A stretch of DNA of 64,000 bases, from the NCBI GenBank assembly GCA_019637695.1, contig JAHBVG010000019.1, forward strand, positions 27,969 to 91,968, in the 5' to 3' direction. This document shows positions 54,699-62,758 of the stretch, piece by piece (within the stretch, counting starts at the first letter, position 1; every line of letters starts with the position of its first letter). Below the pieces are notes generated by a model. It was not told the origin of the DNA and made no database searches. It worked only from the letters and a program-made list of their open reading frames with translations. The stretch comes from Caldilineaceae bacterium (GTDB lineage: Bacteria; Chloroflexota; Anaerolineae; Caldilineales; Caldilineaceae). The translations under genes were made by a program, and so were the position numbers.

Positions 54699-56513
54699 TT
54701 ACTTTTGAGCAACTCGATCCGCGGCGGCGAGGATATACCGCGCCTGCTCTTTTTCGTCGATGGAACTATACCACCATTCGCGCATTCGTAACCGATCCGG
54801 GTCAAAGCGGATCTCGCGCCAGAGGTCGGCGGCCTCTTCGACCCGCCCGCCGATAGCGTAACATTCGCCTAGCAGTTGTTTGATGGTCAACTGGGTGGGC
54901 GCCCCAGTATGAGCGCGTTCCAAAAATCGGCAGGCGTCCTCATATTCGCCCTGCGAGAGTGCGATCTGTCCTAATCGCCGGTTGGCGGTGACATTCGACC
55001 CATCCATAGCTAATGCTCTGGCGTACTCCTCTTGGGCAGGCGCTAGATCAATCTTGTGGGAACGGCGTAGCGCATCCTGCATCGGCCACGCCGGCCATTC
55101 GTAGACCGAGAGTTCGGCGTCTGCCTGGCGGATGGCGCCCACATTGGCGTGGAAAGCTGCCACCGGATTGGGCAACAGCAACGAGAGACCAAAGAGCAAC
55201 GAGGGAAGCATAAAGAGCAGCACCGGCGCGCCAATCCTGCGGTTGGAGATCACTTCAGGCGTCTGATCTATCTTCAGCAGCATTCGATCCACAGCCAGCG
55301 CCATGCCCACGGGCAAGAGGATCAGCGGGAGCAATCGGCTGGCATAGAATTCCGAATCGGTGACGCCGTGGACAAGCAGCGCCACAAACGAAGCCAGCAC
55401 GGCCAGCAGATAGATCATTTTCTCGCCTCGAATGCGCCTCACCCGCGTCAGCACAGCCATCCCGATCCCCAACAGCCAGGCAAAGGACGCCAGCCCGACG
55501 ATCCCCTGTTCGACCACAATTTGCAGAAAGAGGTTGTGCGCATGGGAAAAGTATTTGACATGCAGCAGCAGCACATAAGTCGAGTAAACCATGGTCGTAT
55601 TGCCCAAGCCACTGCCGGTGTAAGGATAGTCTTGCAGCAGGGTGAGCATGTTACGCCAGATCCCAGGCCGGCCGCGGGCGTAGAGATTTTCGCCGAAGGT
55701 GTCGGCCAGCGGTTGAAAGCTGAAGAGTGGGCTGGCCGGGTGAACAAAGATCAACACAAGCAGCGGCAAACTCCCCACAAAGATCAACCAAAACGGGCGT
55801 CCGGGGATGGCGAAGCGCTCCCCTTTCCCCGCCGAGCGGAAGAACCACCAGGCTGCCAGCGCCGTGACGATCCCGACCCACAGGCCGATCCACCCTCCGC
55901 GCGAGGACGAGAGGAGAAAGGTCGCCAGCCCGATCCCCAGGCCAAAGAGGGCCGCGATCAGCAACATCCACTGCCGCTCGCGCCAGCTTGCATAGATCCC
56001 CAGCGCGGCCAGCGGAAGCAGCACCGCCAGCGCGCCGCCAGCAGCGTTGCTTTGGATCGGCGGCAGCGTCCACGAGATGGAGATGGTCCGCTGCACCCAG
56101 ATGCCGATGAACGGGAAGAGGCGGAAATCGGTCTCAACGCTGCTCACCCAATCCGCCGTGAGGACAAAGTAGATCCCCAAGCCAGCGGCCAGCAGCGCGC
56201 AGCCTGTCCCCAACCAGGCGAGCGCTCGCTGGCTGTCGCCAATGCGGGCTATCCCCAGGGCGAAGATCACGGCCAGCAGCAGCAACCCGAAACGTTCCCA
56301 GGCGATGGTTTGATCGTAGGCAGCCCACACCCCCACAAATCCTGTGGTGAGGAAGAGCAGCCCCGCCCCCATGAGTTGGAGGAAAAGGGACGCCTCTCGT
56401 CGTTTGGAGACCGAGAGGCGCTCTCGTTCAGCAATCGTTGATATCACAAGAATCTTCGCCCTGATAATCTGTATCGTAGGAGCGTGGGTGGGGGCGGGAA
56501 GAAAGCTCATCAT
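54699..56513 (-). CDS. O-antigen ligase/polymerase with C-terminal TPR tail
   Basis: The protein has about 604 residues. Around twelve helices start near LFLQLMGAGLLFLTTGFVGV. The large outer loop has ARGRPGIWRNMLTLLQDYPY and YFSHAHNLFLQIVVEQGIVG with the catalytic-type His, the WaaL/Wzy signature. After the last helix, about 150 residues form helical repeats (YARALAMDGSNVTANRRLGQ, CRFLERAHTGAPTQLTIKQL) like TPRs. The start is uncertain: the ATGs at 56513/56510 lie inside an inverted repeat, and a GTG at 56447 avoids it. It follows the radical SAM gene after 54 bases. Confidence 0.78.
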   Translation of the reverse strand: MMSFLPAPTHAPTIQIIRAKILVISTIAERERLSVSKRREASLFLQLMGAGLLFLTTGFVGVWAAYDQTIAWERFGLLLLAVIFALGIARIGDSQRALAWLGTGCALLAAGLGIYFVLTADWVSSVETDFRLFPFIGIWVQRTISISWTLPPIQSNAAGGALAVLLPLAALGIYASWRERQWMLLIAALFGLGIGLATFLLSSSRGGWIGLWVGIVTALAAWWFFRSAGKGERFAIPGRPFWLIFVGSLPLLVLIFVHPASPLFSFQPLADTFGENLYARGRPGIWRNMLTLLQDYPYTGSGLGNTTMVYSTYVLLLHVKYFSHAHNLFLQIVVEQGIVGLASFAWLLGIGMAVLTRVRRIRGEKMIYLLAVLASFVALLVHGVTDSEFYASRLLPLILLPVGMALAVDRMLLKIDQTPEVISNRRIGAPVLLFMLPSLLFGLSLLLPNPVAAFHANVGAIRQADAELSVYEWPAWPMQDALRRSHKIDLAPAQEEYARALAMDGSNVTANRRLGQIALSQGEYEDACRFLERAHTGAPTQLTIKQLLGECYAIGGRVEEAADLWREIRFDPDRLRMREWWYSSIDEKEQARYILAAADRVAQK

Positions 56514-56553
56514 TGAACCGCCGTTTGCTTCCCGCCCCCACCCATGCCCGTAC
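56476..56553. repeat. Large GC-rich inverted repeat, family D copy 2
   Basis: GTAGGAGCGTGGGTGGGGGC (56476-56495) and beyond pair with 56528-56553; 17 inner base pairs are perfect. It shares GTAnGGGCAnGGGTGGGGGC with 20834-20907. It overlaps the annotated 5' end of the O-antigen ligase gene. Confidence 0.65.
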
Positions 56554-56567
56554 AAGTCTTCTGTTTA

Positions 56568-58217
56568 TTAACGGAACGCCCATTGCAGATGTTCGAGACC
56601 GACACGAACGGCGCGTTTGAAGGTGCGCTGATCGGTGAAGAGCATCCGCAAATAAGTCATCATCGGGCCGGGCCGCACCGCCCATTCGCGGAAGGCCCGT
56701 TTCTGCCAATACATCAACTCCTCGGCGCTGAGGTTGTCGTATTGGAGGACAGTGCCCTTGTCCATGTCCACCTCTTCCCAGCGGGTGCCTTCGCGGAACC
56801 AGTTATTCTTCACTACTTCAAAGAAGAAAGGCGTACCGGGGTAGGGCGCGGCAATGTGGAAGAGCGCCAGCTCCAGCGGCAGCGTTTTGGAAAAGTCGAT
56901 GGTCTCGCGGATCGTCTCCTTAGTTTCACCGGGCAGGCCAATGATGAAATAGCCCCAGTTTTTGATCCCCGCCTCTTTGGCCCACGTAAGCGCACGATGC
57001 GCCTTTTTGGGATCAGCGCCCTTGGCCGCCCGTTTGAGGATCATCTCGTTGCCGCTTTCGATGCCCCAACTGATCATCCAACAGCCAGCCTTGCCCATGA
57101 GTTTGAGCATCTCTTCATCGACAAAATCGACGCGGCTGTTGCACGTCCAGCGGATGGGCAGTTTTTCCTCGATAATGCGCTCGCACAGCCCGATCACCTG
57201 ATCGCGGCTCACGGTGAAGAGATCCGCGTACATATGTATGTTGTGAATGCCCAGATCGTGAAAGAGCCAGAGTTCCTTCATGATCCGTTCGGGCGAGTGC
57301 AGCCGCACCGAATATTGGTACGAAACATGTTTGATGCAATATTTGCACCCGGCCGGGCAGCCGCGGCTGGTGACGATGAAGCTGAACGGTCCCTTCATCA
57401 AGGGCATACGGTACTTGTCCAACGGCAGCAGATGGTGCAGCGGCATGGGCAGATCGTCGAGATCGGGGATGAAAGGGCGATCCGGGTTGATGGTGATCTC
57501 GCCGTGTTTGCGCCAGGCCAGCCCCTTCACTTTGGATAGATCCAATCCTGAGCCATTGGCCGAAGCCGGGTCGGGTGACGCTTCCCATTCGGGATCGGTC
57601 TTTTCTAGCATATCCTGCACCCACTGGGCGCGTCCCTGTTGGCGGCCTTCGAGTACGTCGATCAACTCGCGGAAGGTTAGTTCCGGCTCGCCGCGCAGAA
57701 TGAAATCAAGTGAGGGGAAGTCGCGCAGCGTCTCGTAGGGCATAGGCGTCACATGCGTGCCAAAGGCCATTGACTTGGCGCCCAGACTCTTGGCCAGCAT
57801 GGCGCCGTACATGTCGTTGGTCAGCGTCGGCGCGGTGACCTGGGTGATGTAATATTTGGGCGATTTCTCGCGCAGGATCTGCTCGAAGCTCTTCCAATCC
57901 ATACGCTCGGCGATGGCGTCCACAATATGGACGGTGTAATCTGGCTGCAACATGGCAGCGAGTTGAGCCAGAGAACACTGAGGCCAGACCATCTCTTCGC
58001 GGCTGCGACGGCCTACGCGATGCTGGGTGCGGATCCAGATACCGCCGTCAGGCGAGGGCGGGTTGACCAGCATCACGTCCACGGCGCCGGGCGGTCGGGC
58101 GTGGGTCTTTTGGCGGACAACTGATCCCGCATCGGGGAAGGCAGTCGGGCGCAACTTAGGGACACGCCGCGTGCCCAGATTTTCCTTCAGGCTTGACTCA
58201 AGTTGAATTTCAGCCAT
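56568..58217 (-). CDS. B12-binding-domain radical SAM protein
   Basis: The protein has 549 residues. A B12-binding-type Rossmann domain starts [13 protein letters not shown] and runs to about residue 190. The radical SAM core has the cluster motif [12 protein letters not shown] (C-x3-C-x2-C) near residue 310, then [20 protein letters not shown]. The [13 protein letters not shown] and [18 protein letters not shown] stretches are typical of this branch. Members methylate or rearrange unactivated carbons on lipids, sugars or natural products. Context (polyprenyl GT2 upstream, O-antigen ligase downstream) suggests a sugar or lipid substrate. It overlaps the GT2 stop by 8 bases. Confidence 0.85.
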   Translation of the reverse strand: MAEIQLESSLKENLGTRRVPKLRPTAFPDAGSVVRQKTHARPPGAVDVMLVNPPSPDGGIWIRTQHRVGRRSREEMVWPQCSLAQLAAMLQPDYTVHIVDAIAERMDWKSFEQILREKSPKYYITQVTAPTLTNDMYGAMLAKSLGAKSMAFGTHVTPMPYETLRDFPSLDFILRGEPELTFRELIDVLEGRQQGRAQWVQDMLEKTDPEWEASPDPASANGSGLDLSKVKGLAWRKHGEITINPDRPFIPDLDDLPMPLHHLLPLDKYRMPLMKGPFSFIVTSRGCPAGCKYCIKHVSYQYSVRLHSPERIMKELWLFHDLGIHNIHMYADLFTVSRDQVIGLCERIIEEKLPIRWTCNSRVDFVDEEMLKLMGKAGCWMISWGIESGNEMILKRAAKGADPKKAHRALTWAKEAGIKNWGYFIIGLPGETKETIRETIDFSKTLPLELALFHIAAPYPGTPFFFEVVKNNWFREGTRWEEVDMDKGTVLQYDNLSAEELMYWQKRAFREWAVRPGPMMTYLRMLFTDQRTFKRAVRVGLEHLQWAFR

Positions 58218-59484
58218 GTGAATAGGTCTCCTGTACTTTGACTGTCGGGCCGGCGACCCGATCTTGAACGGCGACTGTCCTGGCTTCCTTGCCGCGGAGA
58301 TCATCCACGATCAACGATTCACGCGCGCTCAGCGCTACCAACACTTGCATCTGCACCCATGCGATCACCAATTGCAGGCCGATGAGCGTAAACGAGGCGC
58401 TGCCCAGGTAGTAGAGCCAGAGCCGAGATAGTTCCCAACCAGAAAGGCCAAGCAGCAAGCTGACCCCGCCCATCACCGCGCCGATGGTGAGCGATAGCAC
58501 ACCTACCCAAACGAAATAGCCGTCAATGGGCTTGCGGAAGAGCGGGCGGCCAAAGAGTCCCTGGCGCACTGGCTCTTTGTGGAAGAGCGCTACAAAGTAA
58601 TTAAAGCTAATACCCAGGGCGATCACGCTCAGCCCGAAGACAGACAGGATCAGCGCCGAGAAGAGGACGAAGGCGCCGGTCGGCGAGATGGTGGTCGTGC
58701 CTGTTAGACGGAAGCCCACTAATCCCAGACCAATCACCGCAGCGAGGATCAGCGCAACGATCCCCACCAGACCGAGCAGGCGCACCGGGTTGTAACTGAG
58801 CGCCGTCCACGTGATGGATTGGGCAAAGCGCATACCGTCGCGTACCACGCTCAACTTTGAGCGGCCTACGCGTTCGCTGTAGGGGATCGGCACTTCGACG
58901 GTCTTCAAGCGTTCGTGCAGGGCGCGGGTACTCATCACCGGCGTCAAATTCAACCCATCGGGCAGGGGATAGATCTGTCCGAGGATGCTCTTCTTGAAGA
59001 TGCGCATACCGCTGGCCGAATCGGTGACCCTTCGAGCGCTGAGCAGGCTGACGAAGGCGGCGAAGATCAGATTGCCCAAACGCCGGACGGGGGGCATCTG
59101 GCTATCCGCGCCGGCCATGCGCGATCCGATCACAATGTCGGCGTCGTCACACAGCGCCTGTTCGTACAAATTTGGGAAGTGTTCCGGCGGATATGTGCCA
59201 TCGGCGTCAAGGAAGCCGATCCATTCGCCGCTTGCCGCAGCAAAGCCGGTCTTCAGCGCCGCTCCATAGCCCTGATTGACCCGATGCTGGATCAGCCGCA
59301 CATTGGGTATGGATTGCACTATTTCTGGCGTTTGGTCGGTTGAACCATCGTCCACGACGATCAGTTCGAGATTCTGAATCCCTACCTGTTGCAACTGAGG
59401 CTGGACTTTCAGAACCCGCTCGGCGATTTCCTGAATACCATCCTCTTCGTTCAAAGCCGGGATTACTATTGATAATGTTGTCAT
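58210..59484 (-). CDS. GT2 family polyprenyl-phosphate glycosyltransferase (DPM1-like) with C-terminal helices
   Basis: The protein has 424 residues. [32 protein letters not shown] and [13 protein letters not shown] are GT-A motifs of the DPM1/GtrB group. After about residue 230 come four hydrophobic helices, for example [20 protein letters not shown] and [20 protein letters not shown]. It makes a polyprenyl-phosphate sugar at the membrane, the donor needed by the ArnT/PMT-like proteins at 24794 and 31321. GAGGAGTAATCA precedes the ATG. Confidence 0.87.
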   Translation of the reverse strand: MTTLSIVIPALNEEDGIQEIAERVLKVQPQLQQVGIQNLELIVVDDGSTDQTPEIVQSIPNVRLIQHRVNQGYGAALKTGFAAASGEWIGFLDADGTYPPEHFPNLYEQALCDDADIVIGSRMAGADSQMPPVRRLGNLIFAAFVSLLSARRVTDSASGMRIFKKSILGQIYPLPDGLNLTPVMSTRALHERLKTVEVPIPYSERVGRSKLSVVRDGMRFAQSITWTALSYNPVRLLGLVGIVALILAAVIGLGLVGFRLTGTTTISPTGAFVLFSALILSVFGLSVIALGISFNYFVALFHKEPVRQGLFGRPLFRKPIDGYFVWVGVLSLTIGAVMGGVSLLLGLSGWELSRLWLYYLGSASFTLIGLQLVIAWVQMQVLVALSARESLIVDDLRGKEARTVAVQDRVAGPTVKVQETYSHG

Positions 59485-59551
59485 TGATTACTCCTCAGTT
59501 AGCAGATAGCAGGTAGCACATAGCAGATAGCGCAGAGGGGATTGGTGGGCT

Positions 59552-59607
59552 ACAGGTTTGCAAGTTGCAGGTGACCAGTGAAAATGGTTCACGCACCACG
59601 CACTACT
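59552..59607. repeat. GCAGGTGAC...CACGCACTACGC intergenic repeat, copy 3
   Basis: ACAGGTTTGCAAGTTGCAGG, then GTGACC, then TTCACGCACCACGCACTACT. It is followed by atatccaatcc words before the stop codon at 59635, as in copy 2. Upstream (59502-59530) tagcagatagcaggtagc-type words form a separate tandem string. Confidence 0.55.
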
Positions 59608-59634
59608 CAATATCCAATCCCTAATACCCACGAG

Positions 59635-60432
59635 TCACAAATAAATCTGGACATCAGTCGGCGCTGACTGACCCGGCTCGATCCGCTTGAGGACGCGGGC
59701 CGGTACGCCCCCCACAACGGTGTGAGGGGGAACATTCTGGGTGACGACAGCGCCGGCGGCGACGACGACGCCTTTGCCCACGGTGACCCCATCGGTGATG
59801 ATCGAACCCGCGCCCAGCCAGACATCGTCCTCGATGTGGATGCCCTGCGCAGTGATGCCCTGTTCGATCATCGGGCGGTTGGGATCGTGATAGACGTGAT
59901 TCACTGCCAGGATCTGCACGAGCGGACCGGTGTAAACGCGGTCGCCAATCGTGATCCCCCCCTGGCCGCGCAGCACGTTGAGTTCCCCGATCAGACTGTC
60001 CGCGCCAATGCGGATGAAGGCGTGGGGCAGATCGCGGAAGTTATAGACATGGAGAACCGCGCCATGCATGATGAAGGTGTTGTCGCCAATCGAGATCCCC
60101 GCCGGGCAGGCATGGAGATAAACGCCCTGGTCGAGGTAGACATTGCGCCCCAAATGAATCTGATTGGCGTAGCGCAGACGCACGTTGCTCTCGATGGCGG
60201 CCATGCCCTCCATCTTCAGGATGGAGCGGTAGAGCAAGGCCCGTATCCCTACGCCGACCACCGACGGAACCCAACCGGCGACGCCGTAGAGGATCTGTTC
60301 CATTGCATAGCGCATTGGATTGCTGGCCTGGCGGTTGATGTAAAGCAGTAAATTCGCCATGAATCCTGACCGACGCGCTGGCGAGGACGGCAGCGGCAGC
60401 GAATTTGAGTTGGTAGCTGAAGTCACGCTCAT
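59635..60432 (-). CDS. Hexapeptide-repeat acyltransferase (LbH family)
   Basis: The protein has 265 residues. From about residue 80 imperfect hexapeptides make a left-handed beta helix: [72 protein letters not shown], and [20 protein letters not shown]. This is the pattern of acetyl/serine-type transferases acting on sugars or amino sugars (WbbJ/LacA-like). The His in [10 protein letters not shown] is the probable catalytic residue. AGGA lies directly before ATG 60432, so the start at 60360 is possible. Confidence 0.85.
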   Translation of the reverse strand: MSVTSATNSNSLPLPSSPARRSGFMANLLLYINRQASNPMRYAMEQILYGVAGWVPSVVGVGIRALLYRSILKMEGMAAIESNVRLRYANQIHLGRNVYLDQGVYLHACPAGISIGDNTFIMHGAVLHVYNFRDLPHAFIRIGADSLIGELNVLRGQGGITIGDRVYTGPLVQILAVNHVYHDPNRPMIEQGITAQGIHIEDDVWLGAGSIITDGVTVGKGVVVAAGAVVTQNVPPHTVVGGVPARVLKRIEPGQSAPTDVQIYL

Positions 60433-60468
60433 TCCTTCGAGTCAACTGTTGTCGAGAACCTGGTAACC

Positions 60469-60514
60469 ACTATAGGTGTCCGCGGGGAAGAAACGCATAA
60501 GGAGGAGATTAGAA
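60469..60514 (-). promoter_or_regulatory. Conserved upstream element, copy B
   Basis: On the minus strand TTCTAATCTCCTCCTTATG is followed by 19 bases and CCTATAGT. TATAGT is a 5/6 match to a -10 hexamer, 37 to 43 bases before the acyltransferase ATG at 60432. The same block with identical spacing occurs at 62644-62689. Confidence 0.55.
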
Positions 60515-60530
60515 ATCCGCATAGAGATGG

Positions 60531-60579
60531 CAACAAAAAGGGGAGGGCGGACTGACAGTCCGCCCTCCCCTTTTTGTTG
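60531..60579. terminator. Bidirectional palindromic terminator
   Basis: A 23-base arm (60531-60553, CAACAAAAAGGGGAGGGCGG and three more bases) repeats exactly inverted at 60557-60579 around a GAC loop. A-tract and T-tract flank a GC stem, so it can end transcripts in both directions. It lies 24 bases after the LamG-protein stop. The core CGGACTnnnAGTCCG also occurs in the palindromes at 31140 and 31226. Confidence 0.8.
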
Positions 60580-60602
60580 CGATTGAATCAGTCTATTCTA
60601 CA

Positions 60603-62492
60603 TTAGTGGCTCACAGTAGGCAGCCACAGGTAGGATCTCACCTGCACAACAAAGTCCTGGCTGATAGTACCTGCACTGTTCTTCGCCTCTACCTTGATAT
60701 TGTAGTTGCCGGCCGTTTCGGGCACCCAACTAATCAGCCCTGTATCGGCGTGGACAGTCATGCCATTGGGCGGATTTACCAGTTGAAAGGTAGGCGTCGG
60801 ATAGCCACTTGCCTGGACCTCGTAGGTATACGGCTCTTTGACGGCGGCCACAGTCACAGGAAGCGAAGTGATCGTGGGCGCGCTCAGGGGTTCGGTCACG
60901 TTGATGGTGAAGCTCTGCTCGTCGTTGCCAGCAATATTGCTGGCGCGCACAGTGACAGCATAGACATCCGCTCTACTTGGCGTCCAGCGGATGCGGCCAG
61001 CGACGTCAATATTGATCGACATACCCCCAGGCGCGGCGCCCACCAGTTGGAAAGTCGGCGCAGGGTTGCCAGTCGCCTTGACGTCATAGGTATAGGTCTG
61101 CCCCACAAATCCTGTGATCACCGGTGAGGATGTGATCTGAGGGGCAACGGATGTATCTGTCACGCTGATGGTGAAACTCTGATTGACGTTCCCGCCTGTG
61201 TTGCTGGCGCGCACAGTGACGCTATAGGTCCCGACGCTATCTGGCGTCCATTGGATGAGACCCGTGGCGCTGTTGATCGTCATGCCTGTCGGGGCCGTCA
61301 TAAGTTGATAATTTGGCGCCGGGTTGCCAGTAGCATCCACATCGTAGCGGTAGGGTTGATTCACCACCGCCTGCTGCACAGGGGACGAGGTGATCACCGG
61401 CGCCGCGACCTCGGCTGAACTGGCGCAATAGCCAAAGCCAGCCAGCCCGCTTTGGTAATGGCTCAGAACCTCACCCGGTTCTAGCATTCGGTTGTAGATG
61501 GCGATTTCGTCCAACATCCCAACGAAGAAGTAGTTGTTATCATAGTAACCAATGTTCAGCATACTAGAATTCGCAAATCCTCCTGTGTAGGGAGCGGAAA
61601 TGGATGTATCTAGCTGACCGTCGATATAGAGGTAGTTTTTGGCTTCGGCAAAGTTACGACCTGCGACTATGTGATGCCAGGCGCCGTCATTGATGGCTTC
61701 CGCGCTGGTGAGGGTGTACATAAGAGTATCGCTGTCGCGTAGCGAAAAAATGGCCTTGCCGCCTGTACCACAACCCAACCACCAGGCTGCAGAGCCACCC
61801 CGGTACTTGCCCGCAAAGACAGAATTGCCGCTGCAAAGTTGCTGTGTATTCACCCATAGTTCAATGCTAAAACTATCTCTATGCCCCCACTCCAAAATTG
61901 AGTTGTTATGGACGTTCACCCTGCTGTTGCCGTCAAAATATTGCGCTTGACCGACTCGACCACTGGCCACCACAGGGCAACTCTCACCGACGCAAGTTGC
62001 ATGATAGTTCCCGTAGATGTCAGAGAATGTTTGGCTACCGCTGATCTCTTCCATCTGCCAATAGGTAGCCATGTTGGCTGGGCAGGAAGCCAGATCCACA
62101 GGATGGGTCACACGGATGCGAAAACTCTGGCTATCCGTCCCCGCGTTGTTGGTTGCCAGGACTACGACATCGAAACTGCCGGCATTACCGGGCACCCAGT
62201 TGATCGTCCCACTGCTGGCGCCGATGCTCATGCCCGTGGGCGCCGCCGACAATTGAAATGTCGGCGCAGGCGTCCCTTCAATGGCGACTTGGTAGGCATA
62301 ACTTTGACCAACGGTGGCAACAACCACCGGCATAGATACAATCTTTGGCGCGCTGGATTGCTGCCGGTAGTCCTCATCCATTGCTGCTGCAAAAGTGGAT
62401 CGAATCGAAGCAAGTTGCAAACCCACAACCAGAATCATAGAAAAAACAAGAAGGAATAGGCGACTTCGAAGTAGAGAAGGTTGAAGTATCAT
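60603..62492 (-). CDS. Secreted LamG and putative Ig-like repeat protein with LYLP-type tail
   Basis: The protein has 629 residues. Signal peptide RLFLLVFSMILVVGLQLAS. Four Ig-like (He_PIG) repeats of about 85 residues show P-x-F/Y-Q-L-x-x-x-P-x-G-M and W-x-P: one at 45-130, then three from about 365 to 615. A LamG jelly roll (about 135-355) has DGNSRVNVHNNSILEWGHRD and WHHIVAGRNFAEAKNYLYID. It ends SYLWLPTVSH. It is a surface adhesin or glycan-binding type with no enzyme motif. GAGG stands 7 bases before the ATG. Confidence 0.8.
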   Translation of the reverse strand: MILQPSLLRSRLFLLVFSMILVVGLQLASIRSTFAAAMDEDYRQQSSAPKIVSMPVVVATVGQSYAYQVAIEGTPAPTFQLSAAPTGMSIGASSGTINWVPGNAGSFDVVVLATNNAGTDSQSFRIRVTHPVDLASCPANMATYWQMEEISGSQTFSDIYGNYHATCVGESCPVVASGRVGQAQYFDGNSRVNVHNNSILEWGHRDSFSIELWVNTQQLCSGNSVFAGKYRGGSAAWWLGCGTGGKAIFSLRDSDTLMYTLTSAEAINDGAWHHIVAGRNFAEAKNYLYIDGQLDTSISAPYTGGFANSSMLNIGYYDNNYFFVGMLDEIAIYNRMLEPGEVLSHYQSGLAGFGYCASSAEVAAPVITSSPVQQAVVNQPYRYDVDATGNPAPNYQLMTAPTGMTINSATGLIQWTPDSVGTYSVTVRASNTGGNVNQSFTISVTDTSVAPQITSSPVITGFVGQTYTYDVKATGNPAPTFQLVGAAPGGMSINIDVAGRIRWTPSRADVYAVTVRASNIAGNDEQSFTINVTEPLSAPTITSLPVTVAAVKEPYTYEVQASGYPTPTFQLVNPPNGMTVHADTGLISWVPETAGNYNIKVEAKNSAGTISQDFVVQVRSYLWLPTVSH

Positions 62493-62699
62493 CGCTTGGC
62501 CTCATACAAGTTAGTGAAAGAGGTAAATTCAGAATAACGATGTGAGGTAAAGAAGTCTCGATTCACAGGTGCAGCGGATTGGACAGCCGCTCCGGGTCCA
62601 CTCTGCACATTCTGTTGTGAGATCCTCGTATGTCATTGAGTAGACTATAGGAGAGAGAAGGAGAGAATCACATAAAGAGGAGATTAGAAGTAGAACAGG
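62493..62699. other. Upstream region of the LamG-protein gene
   Basis: About 200 bases between the terminator at 62700-62734 and the LamG start contain the upstream element (62644-62689) and nothing else recognisable. Confidence 0.4.
62644..62689 (-). promoter_or_regulatory. Conserved upstream element, copy A
   Basis: On the minus strand TTCTAATCTCCTCTTTATG, then 19 bases, then CCTATAGT. It matches the copy at 60469-60514 at 35 of 46 positions with the same length and lies about 150 bases before the LamG-protein ATG. Confidence 0.55.
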
Positions 62700-62734
62700 A
62701 AAAGGGACAATCTATTGAGTAGATTGTCCCTTTT
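62700..62734 (-). terminator. Rho-independent terminator of the GH-like gene
   Basis: AAAAGGGACAATCTA (62700-62714) and TAGATTGTCCCTTTT (62720-62734) form a perfect 15-bp stem with a 5-base loop; on the minus strand it ends in TTTT. It lies 25 bases after the gene stop. Confidence 0.75.
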
Positions 62735-62758
62735 GGATGGCTGCTGCGCAGATGCAAA

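Noticed and set aside
55149..56441. Plus-strand frame of 430 codons opposite the O-antigen ligase gene
   Set aside because: It has Q/R/E-rich shadow composition, while the minus strand encodes membrane helices and the SHAHNLF motif.
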